Assembly (NCBI RefSeq): GCF_009811655.1
Contig: NZ_BGJX01000034.1
Coordinates: forward strand, 1 to 36,751
DNA length: 36,751 nucleotides
Source of the DNA: Methylosinus sp. Ce-a6
Lineage (GTDB): Bacteria > Pseudomonadota > Alphaproteobacteria > Rhizobiales > Beijerinckiaceae
Reading direction: 5' to 3'
The position numbers and the translations under genes were made by a program. The notes below the pieces were generated by a model. The model saw only the letters and a program-made list of their open reading frames with translations. It made no database searches and was not told the origin of the DNA. This document shows positions 24,260-32,708 of the stretch, one piece after another (the first letter of the stretch is position 1; each line of letters opens with the position of its first letter).

Positions 24260-24988
24260 TCAGCCCGCGCCGGCCATGGCCGCCAGGCGACGGACGGTCT
24301 CGTCGAGGTCGCACTTCCAAGCTTGCTGAACCCGGAAGAGGAGCGCCGCCGAATTGCGCTCCATCCCGACGAGGACCGCCTCCTCGGGATCGTCGTCGGG
24401 CGCGGCGAGTCCGCCCGACGGCGCGCCCGCCGCGCCCAGCCCCAAGGCCGCCGCGACCGCGGCGGCGCCGTCGTCGGTCAGCCGGTGCCGGGCCTCGCCG
24501 GACGGGCCGGTGAGGATGTCGACCAGCGCGAGGAGCGGCACCTCGTCGGCGACGCCTTCGCCGTGGCGGTTTGTGCCGACCCGGACCGGAGCTTTGTCCA
24601 ACGTGCTGTAAAGGCGCCGCCCGAAGGAGCGCAGGGCCCCCTTGACGAAATCGACCGCCCGCTCCCCGACGTCGATCCGCCCGGCCAGCCTGCGGGCCGC
24701 CTCCTCGACGGCGAGCGCGGGCTCGCCCGCGCGCCAAGCGCGCCAATAGATCGCGAGCAGCTCCGTCTGGCGGACGTTCAGGGGCCGCAGCGTCAAGGCG
24801 CGCCAGATCCTCGTCTGCGGCGCGGTCAGCTTCGGCAAGGCGGGAGGGGCGGCGGGCGGAGGCGCGATCGGAAGCGGAGGTGGAGGTGGAGGTGGAGGCG
24901 CCGCCGGCAGAAGGCCCTGCGCGGCCAGCAGGGCGAGGGCGTCGGGGGGCAGCGGGATCCCGTAGACGAGGGCCGGATCGGACGGCAT
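24260..24988 (-). CDS. Hypothetical protein with a polyproline linker
   Basis: A 242-residue protein that I do not recognise. It has a short N-terminal segment (MPSDPALVYGIPLPPDAL), a proline run of about nine residues encoded by a GGAGGT-type tandem repeat at about 24878-24902, and a helical region from about 60 to 150 (TAPQTRIWRALTLRPLNVRQ, then VGERAVDFVKGALRSFGRRL) that could be a winged-helix or helix-turn-helix fold. The C-terminal part is acidic, then helical. The ATG at 24988 has AAGGAG six nt upstream. It precedes the HNH gene on the same strand but with hairpins between, so co-transcription is doubtful. Confidence 0.65.
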   Translation of the reverse strand: MPSDPALVYGIPLPPDALALLAAQGLLPAAPPPPPPPPLPIAPPPAAPPALPKLTAPQTRIWRALTLRPLNVRQTELLAIYWRAWRAGEPALAVEEAARRLAGRIDVGERAVDFVKGALRSFGRRLYSTLDKAPVRVGTNRHGEGVADEVPLLALVDILTGPSGEARHRLTDDGAAAVAAALGLGAAGAPSGGLAAPDDDPEEAVLVGMERNSAALLFRVQQAWKCDLDETVRRLAAMAGAG

Positions 24989-25012
24989 AGGTCGCTCCTT
25001 TAAGAGTTCCAT

Positions 25013-25556
25013 TCAAACGTGTAAGAATGAAAATTAAGCTTAGAGGCGCGGATGTCAAGGACCCGTCGCGCCGGCCCGCGCCGTTCCGGGCGGGATCGCG
25101 TCGCGCCCGCGCGGGCGCGGCGGCGGATAAAATTCCCGGAAAACAGCCGCCTGCGGGGAGTCCGCGCGGTAGTGGGGCAAAGTAGTCCCCCATGTTTCTC
25201 TAGGGATTCCGAGCGATCCGCCACGCGTCGGCGCCGGCTCGGGACACCCAATCATCCAGCACGACCTCGACGGAGCCGTCGAGGTCTACGAAGGAGGTAG
25301 GCCATTTGAACGGCGATCATGCGTACGGCTCTCCGGAGTTGCCGCTGGCTAATGCCTCTTGCGGCGGCTTCCGGCTCCGCCGGACGGCGGCGTGCGCCAC
25401 CTCGACCTTGTCGAATGGACCACGAGCCCGGCCGACGCATCGCCGGCCGGGCTTTTTCTGCATTAACGAAATTTGAGCGATCGATTTAGGCGACCGGCAA
25501 CCGTTCGTTGCTAAGGGACCGGCGCGCCAATGATTGGCGTTGAACGAGGTATCGAC
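25013..25556. other. Stretch without a confident gene; hairpin and strong Shine-Dalgarno-like site
   Basis: No reading frame here is convincing. A perfect hairpin, GACCTCGAC/GTCGAGGTC (25263-25286), is followed at 25291-25297 by AAGGAGG, an ideal ribosome site, with TTG at 25306 as the only near start; that frame would run through the terminator at 25425, so it is unlikely to be a normal gene. The arrangement looks like a leader or remnant. Confidence 0.3.
25425..25457 (+). terminator. Intrinsic terminator
   Basis: AGCCCGGCCG (25425-25434) pairs perfectly with CGGCCGGGCT (25443-25452), followed by TTTTT. It is a textbook plus-strand terminator, yet no clear plus-strand gene precedes it; it may end a short RNA or a decayed gene in 25.2-25.4 kb. 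Confidence 0.75.
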
Positions 25557-25760
25557 ATGTCGGTCGATCCAGACCTCGCGCGCCTCGTCGCGCGAACAAT
25601 TGAGAACACCGATCGGCTTCTCGAGGACGAAAAAACATCCTGGGACGTCGCCAGGAAGGGCGTCGAGAAGGTTGTTGCCGACCTCGCCATTCGCTACCCA
25701 CAGCACAGCGACTGGATCGAGAAGCAATTTGCAGAGTGGCGGCGCAAACATGGTCATTGA
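25557..25760 (+). CDS. Small hypothetical helical protein
   Basis: A 67-residue acidic helical protein (MSVDPDLARLVARTIENTDR, then VEKVVADLAIRYPQHSDWIE). The ATG at 25557 has GAGG seven nt upstream; an ATG at 25530 is also in frame. No known domain is seen. It is followed by two more small genes, all chromosome-like in codon use. Confidence 0.55.
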   Translation: MSVDPDLARLVARTIENTDRLLEDEKTSWDVARKGVEKVVADLAIRYPQHSDWIEKQFAEWRRKHGH

Positions 25761-25858
25761 TGGGGAATTTTTCGCAATCATTGAATTTTTCGTTGCACCC
25801 CCCCCGTGAACCCTGGTCCGCTCTGTGAAAATAAGGAATCAGTGCCAGGCGGAGACAC

Positions 25859-26062
25859 ATGATTCGAAAAAATCCCACGGAATCGTCGAAGCAGTCGCCG
25901 GTCGCCGAATTCGATCGCGTATCGGCAATGTTGAGCCTGATCGATTACCTGATAGGCGAGGCCAAGCGGTCAGACCCAATGGTCGAATATTTCCTACAAA
26001 TGGCTCGACTATCGCTGCTGGAAGAGGAACAGGCACGCGCCGACGTCGAAGGCCGCAATTGA
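25859..26062 (+). CDS. Small hypothetical helical protein
   Basis: A 67-residue protein predicted to be mainly helical (EFDRVSAMLSLIDYLIGEAK, then VEYFLQMARLSLLEEEQARA). The ATG has GGAG four nt upstream. It resembles the preceding small gene in size and style but not in obvious sequence. Function unknown. Confidence 0.55.
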   Translation: MIRKNPTESSKQSPVAEFDRVSAMLSLIDYLIGEAKRSDPMVEYFLQMARLSLLEEEQARADVEGRN

Positions 26063-26069
26063 CAGTGGA

Positions 26070-26321
26070 TCAGTTGCCGCTTTCCGCCGACTTGTCGGAT
26101 TGGCCCGTTCGCATCGGCTCCCAAAAATATTGGCCATTCCCGGCAAGCATCAACGCGAGCCCGTCTATCGCGGCGACAACAGTCTGCCCGGAATAATAGA
26201 GCGGTCCGCCGACTCGCATCCTGGCCTGCTCACGAATGACCGCCGCACGACACGCCCGGAGCTCCCCGAGGAGCCGATCCTTGTCGACGTAGGCGTCAGA
26301 TCGGGCGGTCCTGCGGACCAT
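26070..26321 (-). CDS. Small hypothetical protein
   Basis: An 83-residue protein with a basic N-terminus, a helix (DKDRLLGELRACRAAVIREQ) and a short hydrophobic part (VVAAIDGLALMLAG). The ATG at 26321 has GGAG eight nt upstream. It converges with the small gene ending at 26062 and diverges from the S1/P1 nuclease gene. No known domain. Confidence 0.5.
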   Translation of the reverse strand: MVRRTARSDAYVDKDRLLGELRACRAAVIREQARMRVGGPLYYSGQTVVAAIDGLALMLAGNGQYFWEPMRTGQSDKSAESGN

Positions 26322-26470
26322 GGCGGCGGCTCCATTGTTCTTTTTTTGTTCTTACGCTATGGAGAGGGGGGAAAGGAAGCCCCTCGGCGATCGCCCGGCG
26401 TCGCGCCGGCCGTCATTCGCCCGGCGCAGAGCGACCGCATCGATTGCGGAGCAATTTCAAAGGGATTATC

Positions 26471-27403
26471 ATGATGAAGACATTGCTTCACGCGGCCTCC
26501 GCTCTCGCGCTCCTCGCCCTCTCGACCTCCGCCGCGCGCGCCTGGTGGGACATGGGCCATATGACCGTCGCTGCGGTCGCTTATGAGCGACTCACTCCCG
26601 CCGCCCGGGCCCGCGCCGCAATGCTCCTGCGGCTCAATCCGAATTTCGATAAATGGGTGCGCGGCGTGCCGGCCGAAGAGCAGGACCGCGCCGCCTTCGT
26701 CCATGCGGCGACATGGGCCGACGACATCAAGCGGAGCAGCAACTACCAGCGGGGCTCGATCGCTCAAGACGGCGCCGAGGCGACTGCCAACGTCGGCTAT
26801 TCCGACCACCTCGTCCACGACTACTGGCACTATGTCGACCTGCCGTTCTCGTCCGATGGCACGCCCGGCGAATCGCCGCAGACGCCGAATGCGCTGACGC
26901 AGATCGAGGCGTTTCGGCAGGCCCTCGCCTCCAATTCGGCGAGCGATGACGTTAAATCCTACGATCTCGTGTGGCTGCTTCATCTGGTCGGCGATGTCCA
27001 CCAGCCGCTGCACGCCACATCGCGCTTCTCCCGCGGGCTCCCGAAGGGCGATCAGGGCGGCAACAAAGAGACGGTGTGCCTCGCGTTCACCTGCGGCTCG
27101 AAATTGCACGCGTACTGGGATGGGCTGCTCGGCGACCGCGGCGGCCCGTTGGATGCCGAGGCGCTCGCCGCCACCCTGCCCTCGCCCGATGCGACAGCGG
27201 CAGGCATCGAGGATTCGGCGGCCTGGGTGCGCGAGAGTGAGCGGCTCGCGGAGCAGCACGTCTATGTCGGGCCGATTGGCGATGGAGCTGGGCCGTTCGC
27301 ACTGACCGACGCCTATCAGGCGGACGCCAAGGGGATCGCAGAGCAGCAGGTGGCGCTCGCAGGTGCTCGGCTCGCGCGGTTGATCAACGGGGCATTGCGG
27401 TAG
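26471..27403 (+). CDS. Secreted S1/P1-type nuclease
   Basis: A 310-residue zinc-dependent nuclease of the S1/P1 family, which cuts single-stranded DNA and RNA and has 3'-nucleotidase activity. A signal peptide is clear (MMKTLLHAASALALLALSTS) and cleaves after ARA, so the mature protein begins WWDMGH; the N-terminal Trp and this His are zinc ligands in the family. Other ligand motifs are visible: ATWADD, YVDLPF, LLHLVGDVHQPLHA, and LHAYWDG. It should act in the periplasm or outside the cell, likely in phosphate or nucleotide scavenging. The start is one of two tandem ATGs at 26471/26474 after AAAGGGA. Its inclusion in the transposon is inferred only from its position. Confidence 0.93.
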   Translation: MMKTLLHAASALALLALSTSAARAWWDMGHMTVAAVAYERLTPAARARAAMLLRLNPNFDKWVRGVPAEEQDRAAFVHAATWADDIKRSSNYQRGSIAQDGAEATANVGYSDHLVHDYWHYVDLPFSSDGTPGESPQTPNALTQIEAFRQALASNSASDDVKSYDLVWLLHLVGDVHQPLHATSRFSRGLPKGDQGGNKETVCLAFTCGSKLHAYWDGLLGDRGGPLDAEALAATLPSPDATAAGIEDSAAWVRESERLAEQHVYVGPIGDGAGPFALTDAYQADAKGIAEQQVALAGARLARLINGALR

Positions 27404-27517
27404 CGGTTCGGTGGCCAAGGCGACGTAACCTTGCAAATTTCGGACGTGAGAGCAAATCGTCGAGGCAGGAGGTAGCATCTCAGTGTGGGGCTGCGGTCAG
27501 GCCGCGCCGTCGCGACG

Positions 27518-29464
27518 TCACGCTCCGTATGCGGTTTCAATCTCCGCGCGCGGCCAGACAAAGTACTCCGTAGATTCTTTGTTCATGGGATGAATTCCCA
27601 TCGAGAGCAGAGTTTTCCGGACCAAAGCGCTGCGAATACGGAAGCGACGCTCAATTTCATGTGTCAAAATATATCTTCGCTTAAACTCGTCCACGCTTCT
27701 CGGATCGAACTTCCATTTATCCGCCCCGTTCGTCGAAAGGAAGTTGCACTTTGCAAAATAGGACACGGCGTTTTCCTGCACTCCGAGATAGGCCGCGACC
27801 TCGCCAGCGGTGAGCCGAGATTGACCAAGGCGTATATGCAACTCTCCAACTGGCACAGCAGTTTGAAGCGCATGCGCCCCTTCAATGGACAATGTATCGA
27901 CAAGCGGCCGATCGCCTTCGGTCTTCGATCCTAGGGAAATCTTTAAGCGGCCATCGAATATGGCCGAGAAAATTCTCGCCCAGTCGGCTCGATTTCCGTA
28001 AGTTTCCATGACGGCCTCAGAAAGGACTTGGCTCGGCATCCCGTCGCGCGGATCCGCCGCCCTCGCTCGAATCTGATCGACAAAGCGCGTCAGATCCGAA
28101 CCCGAATAAGCGTCACCCCCTCTCATCGAAAGTTTCGCGACGCCTTCGAGACGCCGGATGAAGCCCGCGGACACGAGGCCATGAACCGCTAAAGCATCCA
28201 CCCCCAAACGCAGGCGCACGCCCTTGGCCGAAACTGCATCGTTCCAGCTACGCGCGAGAGCGCATATCTCGTCGCGATTGACGAGAACGAAAGATCGGCG
28301 ACCGATCGTGGTCCTCTTCGAAGACGCGAAGCCTCCTTTGATCCAGCGCGCGATGACTTGCTGGTCGATCCCCAGCTCCAGCGCGATTTGGAACAAGCTA
28401 ACCTCGCCTCTTTCCGGATTGAACGGAACTCCTTCCTTTGCCGATTCCAGCCGATCGGTCAGAGACGGTTTCCAGCCCCTCTTCCGCACGGTCTCATTCA
28501 CCGCCCGTTCGATTTCAAGTCGCAAAAGAGGAGACAGGAACGAATCGCTTTTCAGCAACGCCGCCGGACCAAATTGCGCCTGGGGACCCAGAGCGGCGCG
28601 CGCCCCCGAGGATCGCGATCGCATCTCTTCGAGGTACCTCTCAAAGCCGTTTGGTCCGATCAGAACCCGACCCGCTTTGCACAATATGTCGGGTGTCATC
28701 CAGGAAAATTGATCGACCTTGTTGACCCTCGGGATCTTTCCGAGGCCTTTTCCGAATGAACCCATCGCGATGGTCGAGGCAACGGCGATCACAAACTCAA
28801 AGAGATCGCCCAAATCAACTTCGATGTTCGCTGCAAATCCTCCCTTTGCGATTGAACGGGCCTTATCCTTACGAGTCGAATCAGGATGAATCAGGCCGAC
28901 GACGAAGTCCAACGCCTCGTCATCGTCAATGTCGATTTTGTCTTGCGGAAAGTTGCGAAGGTCGATGCCACACATTTCGCAGAAGGCGCAGCCAAACGTC
29001 CAGCGCCATCTAAATTCTGCCGAACAGCTCGGGCAACGCGATAGGAGAATTTCCCGACTTTCGATGCAGAACGACAAGGGACGAATATCCCATAGCGCTC
29101 TGTGATGATCTGACGCCTTGAGAGAAGTGGGGGAGACTCGACGCCGATACTGATCGAGGTAGATCGATCGAAGCGGCGTTCCAAAAAACGAGAAGAACGA
29201 ACCGTCTTTCCTGCCGGGCAACGTCACTGGAGGATAAGTCCGCGCAAGAATCTCCTCGGGCGTCGTCATGAAGAGGCGCGCGAGCTCCGGCGCCTTATGC
29301 CTGTGCGCTGTAGGCAAAGACTCCGGCTTGACTGTTTCGATCGTCGCCGCCCGCAGAACCGCCGACATCTTGTCGGCGGCATGGATATCGGCGTTCCGAG
29401 CGATGAACCCCAGCAGGGACTCGCCCGGAATCGGCGACCGGGACCAAGCGAAACGCTTCGACAC
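27518..29464 (-). CDS. tniQ: TniQ/TnsD-type target-selection protein
   Basis: A long (648-residue) TniQ-family protein, which chooses the target in Tn7-like transposition. The N-terminal TniQ domain shows PIPGESLLGFIARNADIH, and a zinc finger follows with Cys at 144, 147, 159, 162 and 165 (CPSC...CAFCEMC). The C-terminal two thirds hold several helix-turn-helix or excisionase-like units, for example IALELGIDQQVIARWIKGGF and LTAGEVAAYLGVQENAVSYF. Size and layout fit TnsD-like, site-specific target binders better than the short TniQ of CRISPR-associated elements. The start is uncertain: GTG 29464, TTG 29473 (overlapping the tnsC stop) or GTG 29527. It is the last gene of the tns operon. Confidence 0.88.
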   Translation of the reverse strand: MSKRFAWSRSPIPGESLLGFIARNADIHAADKMSAVLRAATIETVKPESLPTAHRHKAPELARLFMTTPEEILARTYPPVTLPGRKDGSFFSFFGTPLRSIYLDQYRRRVSPTSLKASDHHRALWDIRPLSFCIESREILLSRCPSCSAEFRWRWTFGCAFCEMCGIDLRNFPQDKIDIDDDEALDFVVGLIHPDSTRKDKARSIAKGGFAANIEVDLGDLFEFVIAVASTIAMGSFGKGLGKIPRVNKVDQFSWMTPDILCKAGRVLIGPNGFERYLEEMRSRSSGARAALGPQAQFGPAALLKSDSFLSPLLRLEIERAVNETVRKRGWKPSLTDRLESAKEGVPFNPERGEVSLFQIALELGIDQQVIARWIKGGFASSKRTTIGRRSFVLVNRDEICALARSWNDAVSAKGVRLRLGVDALAVHGLVSAGFIRRLEGVAKLSMRGGDAYSGSDLTRFVDQIRARAADPRDGMPSQVLSEAVMETYGNRADWARIFSAIFDGRLKISLGSKTEGDRPLVDTLSIEGAHALQTAVPVGELHIRLGQSRLTAGEVAAYLGVQENAVSYFAKCNFLSTNGADKWKFDPRSVDEFKRRYILTHEIERRFRIRSALVRKTLLSMGIHPMNKESTEYFVWPRAEIETAYGA

Positions 29465-29469
29465 TTCCC

Positions 29470-30501
29470 TCAACTCCGGCTTCCCGTCGCGTTGATCACG
29501 CGCAGGTCGCGCGGTCCATTGATCCACGGATTATGATCATCGGTGTGCTTGAGCGGGATCGCCCACCGCCTTGTCGCGTAGTCGAGATCCTCGAGTTCGA
29601 CCCTCGACGACTTGCGCTTGATTGCGTTCACGACGGCAACGGCCAAGAGATGAGCGACAGTGCCGATCACGCCTTTGCTCACGTCGTGGAAGCAGGCCAG
29701 CCAGTCGCCTTGAAGAAGGCCGGACTCCTGCGGCAAGAGACCGTGTTCAACAATCTTCTTGTCGAGAGCCATGATGTAGCCTGCGAACATTTTTTTCTCT
29801 CTAAGGTCGCCGAGATTGAGAGGACTGAGAAGCACAGGCGGCAGACATCGCCCCGCGATCTGCGGGTTGGTATGTGCGTCCACGACGGTACGCGCATCGT
29901 CGATCCCCACCAGAACAAGAGGACAGACGCCTTTCAGCGTAATCCATTTCAATGCTTCGGTGACTTTCCAACGCCGCTTGTCCGTGTTCGTCGTGACGAG
30001 ATGGTGTAATTCGTCGATCACAAGCACTTCCGTATTTGCGTTCTGCAACGCGGTCAGGGCTTGGTACAGAACACGATCAATGCTCGTGTCACGGAACACG
30101 TCCCCTTCCCGGGTTGTCGCCCTCTTTTTGTCAAGACGTTTGCTCGCGTCGTCGACAATGGCATCTGGCAATGCATCATGGTCCAGTGCCGCTATGATGT
30201 CGATTCCCAGCGACTTGATGGTTGCATTCGACGTGAGTTCGACATGCAGGATCGGATGCCGACCGGCTGCCGGCTTCTCGCGCCTTTGAATACGTTCGCG
30301 CCAATCCTTGATGATGGTCGACTTCCCGGACTGGGAAGGCCCAAAGATCGGGAGGATCTTCTGCTGCATCCCAATGCTCTTGCGCCCCGTGGCGCGGAGC
30401 GTATCGAGATCCTCCTGCGTCTCCGTGACACGGGGAAAAGGGATACGGAACTTCATGAACTCCGCTTCGACATTCGAGAGAAAACTGGTATTCGTTCCCA
30501 T
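29470..30501 (-). CDS. tnsC: TnsC/TniB-type AAA+ ATPase
   Basis: A 343-residue AAA+ regulator that links target choice to the transposase in Tn7-like elements. Walker A is GPSQSGKST (54-62) and Walker B is VLVIDELHH (159-167), with the GVCPLVLVGIDDART sensor region following. The ATG at 30501 overlaps the tnsB stop as TAATG. Size and motifs are closer to TniB of Tn5053-type elements than to the 555-residue TnsC of Tn7 itself. By analogy it forms ATP-dependent filaments on DNA and recruits TnsA/TnsB. Confidence 0.93.
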   Translation of the reverse strand: MGTNTSFLSNVEAEFMKFRIPFPRVTETQEDLDTLRATGRKSIGMQQKILPIFGPSQSGKSTIIKDWRERIQRREKPAAGRHPILHVELTSNATIKSLGIDIIAALDHDALPDAIVDDASKRLDKKRATTREGDVFRDTSIDRVLYQALTALQNANTEVLVIDELHHLVTTNTDKRRWKVTEALKWITLKGVCPLVLVGIDDARTVVDAHTNPQIAGRCLPPVLLSPLNLGDLREKKMFAGYIMALDKKIVEHGLLPQESGLLQGDWLACFHDVSKGVIGTVAHLLAVAVVNAIKRKSSRVELEDLDYATRRWAIPLKHTDDHNPWINGPRDLRVINATGSRS

Positions 30502-32708
30502 TAGTCTTCCTTTCCGGCGTTGACCCAATCGAGATCCTGCAACTGCGAAATTTCCTGAGGCGAAAGCACGTCAGCCGAGGCCGACCGGAACTCGGGCGGC
30601 TCCGCAGGCATCGTGTCGGGCGCAAGATCGGCTTTTTCCCTGCGTTTTTTCGCCACGGTGCGCTTCTGCTTTTCAACCGCTTTCCTGCCGCCGCGACGCA
30701 CGCCGGCAGGCGGCAAACCATCGTCGCGCCGCGTCTTGGCGGCGACCGTGGTCGGAATATTCGCGGGTGGATCCTCCACTTTTCCATTTCCGTGCCACGT
30801 TGCCGGCGCGGTCGCCTCGACAACGGCATCTCCCTCCGGCTTCTCCTTTCTGGCCGCAAGAAGCGCGCGTTGACGCGCCAAAGCTTTGCCTTTCAAATCG
30901 GGCGACACCGACTCGATCTTTGCCCTCAACGTGCGAATATGCGCGAGGCGCTGCTCCTCGGTAACGAATTCCTTGTCGGCGTTCTTCGCGTACTCCTTCA
31001 CCATTCGATATTCCCACCGGGAGCCGCACTCGACCGCGAAATTGATGTGCACGTTCTCCAACCATTCGGGACGACGACGACGATGGTTCCACACCATGGC
31101 CTTCGAAATATCGGCAGGATTGACGACTACCTTTACGCGCGCCGACATGCTGCCCTGTTTGCGTTTTTTACGTGCCGGAGTGTCTCCCGCCAGATCGCCG
31201 AGCAATCTCGTGACGACGTCCCGACCGAAGAATCGCAAGCCGTCCTTTGTGACCACACCTTGATTGGTGAGAGTACAGGTCTCCGACTGTCCGACATGCG
31301 CGAGCAACGCCGGCAGGTCATCTACGATTTGTCGTCGCTTCTGGATTTCCCTTTCCCACACGAGCTGCGGCGCCTCGCCGATGCCGCGATGCTTCCGGTA
31401 CGCGTACCGAACTCGCAGCGTGTAATGGAGCAACTCGTCGAGCTGCCTCATCGTAATGTTCGCTGTTTTGCTCGGGTCGATCCCAAATCGTGACATCAGA
31501 TGGGGCGGAAATCGTACACTGCCGCCGAGCAGCTTCCTGAAGACAAGAAGGTTGATCGTTCTGAACGCCCGCTCGACGATCGCCTTGTACTCCGGAGTCT
31601 TTATCGGCGCCCAATGCACGCTGATCCCCGCGCTCTCGCAGGTCTCTTGAAATGAGGGAGAGACGAACTCCCAACCGCAGTCGACATCGATTTCGTCCGG
31701 CTTACCCCAAACCCCCTCCTCGTTGGGCGTCACGATTCGTTCCAGCAAGGCCATGACGCCGTAAAGAGACGGCGGCTCGAAGGTCAGCAGCCACGCTATG
31801 ATCATCCGCGAGCGAACGTCGATTGCAATGTACAGTGTCGGTCGTCCAAGCGGCAGCATGGACTCCTCGCTCCAGACACACCATCCGTCCACGACGGTCG
31901 CATCGATGACGACCGTTTCCAGGATTCTCGATGCCTCCAAGGTTGGAGCGGTTCCGCCGAACGCGAGCTTCGCTCGCCGGGAGCCATATTTCGCGGTCCA
32001 CGTCGCGCGATTTGCAGCCCGATCGATTCGCGCGCGCACTGTTTCGTACGACGGCAACGGTAATTTGGACCACGTGCCTTTGTATCTCTCTTCACCGAGG
32101 CGATTCGCCGTAGCGATCAGGCCGTCGAGCCTCGCGTGCGCTTCGGTCTTGTCGCGCCCCTCCTCCGCCCAATACCAGGCGACGACACGCTCCAGGGCAC
32201 GCTCTACGAAGGCCGGAAATCTTCCTCGGCGAAGAACCTTTCCAGTCTTCGTTCGGATTGCACCTGTCGGCCGGCGACCCGCCTCTCCTCTATCGTTCAC
32301 CCATCGTCGAACCGAGCCCGGACTGGGCACGAAAGCAACACCGGCGGACACCGCATCGTCCTTGTGCGCGAGGATGAATCTATGCAGCGCCTTGTCGCTC
32401 AGCTTCGAAGGCGCCCTGTCGAACTGCGTCGTATACCAACGACGAGCCTTCTCGATCGGAGACAATGTCTCGTCCGGAGCGAGCATGAACGAATTGTTAT
32501 CGTGCGGATCGCCGGCCTTCGTTCCACCGACGCGAACCTGCCGCTTCGCGTAAAGGGCAACAAAAGTGTCTTGGGAAAGGAACAGATCCTTTCCGTCCTC
32601 CACATCCACGAAGCGCATAAGGTTGTCGCCGACGGCGCCGATGTACCGATGCTCTCCGGACGGCAACTCGACGCGAGCATTCATGGGGATCTTTATACGA
32701 TTGCTCAT
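30501..32708 (-). CDS. tnsB: TnsB/TniA-type DDE transposase
   Basis: A 735-residue transposase that cuts and joins the 3' ends of the element. The RNase H-like core holds the catalytic triad Asp269 (VVIDAT), Asp343 (VDCGWEF) and Glu379 (YKAIVERAF), with 35 residues between the last two. N-terminal helix-turn-helix regions (about 80-240, for example SPGSVRRWVNDR and PSYETVRARIDR) would bind the end repeats, and a Mu-type C-terminal beta barrel precedes a long charged tail (about 600-735) likely to contact TnsC. The ATG at 32708 has GGAGG six nt upstream and overlaps the tnsA stop (ATGA). Confidence 0.95.
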   Translation of the reverse strand: MSNRIKIPMNARVELPSGEHRYIGAVGDNLMRFVDVEDGKDLFLSQDTFVALYAKRQVRVGGTKAGDPHDNNSFMLAPDETLSPIEKARRWYTTQFDRAPSKLSDKALHRFILAHKDDAVSAGVAFVPSPGSVRRWVNDRGEAGRRPTGAIRTKTGKVLRRGRFPAFVERALERVVAWYWAEEGRDKTEAHARLDGLIATANRLGEERYKGTWSKLPLPSYETVRARIDRAANRATWTAKYGSRRAKLAFGGTAPTLEASRILETVVIDATVVDGWCVWSEESMLPLGRPTLYIAIDVRSRMIIAWLLTFEPPSLYGVMALLERIVTPNEEGVWGKPDEIDVDCGWEFVSPSFQETCESAGISVHWAPIKTPEYKAIVERAFRTINLLVFRKLLGGSVRFPPHLMSRFGIDPSKTANITMRQLDELLHYTLRVRYAYRKHRGIGEAPQLVWEREIQKRRQIVDDLPALLAHVGQSETCTLTNQGVVTKDGLRFFGRDVVTRLLGDLAGDTPARKKRKQGSMSARVKVVVNPADISKAMVWNHRRRRPEWLENVHINFAVECGSRWEYRMVKEYAKNADKEFVTEEQRLAHIRTLRAKIESVSPDLKGKALARQRALLAARKEKPEGDAVVEATAPATWHGNGKVEDPPANIPTTVAAKTRRDDGLPPAGVRRGGRKAVEKQKRTVAKKRREKADLAPDTMPAEPPEFRSASADVLSPQEISQLQDLDWVNAGKED

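Noticed and set aside
22498..24513. Plus-strand open frame of 671 codons
   Set aside because: Antisense to the HNH gene; the composition is that of a shadow frame and the HNH metal ligands are clear on the other strand.
24032..25193. Overlapping long frames on both strands in the proline-rich gene region
   Set aside because: Extremely Arg/Gly/Pro-rich; only the minus-strand frame starting at 24988 has a good ribosome site and a protein-like pattern.
26357..27478. Minus-strand open frame of 373 codons
   Set aside because: Antisense to the S1/P1 nuclease, which has a signal peptide and all metal ligands.
27404..27517. Possible transposon end just after tniQ
   Set aside because: No repeat resembling the 14.7-kb sites and no convincing terminal trinucleotide could be found in this 114-bp gap.
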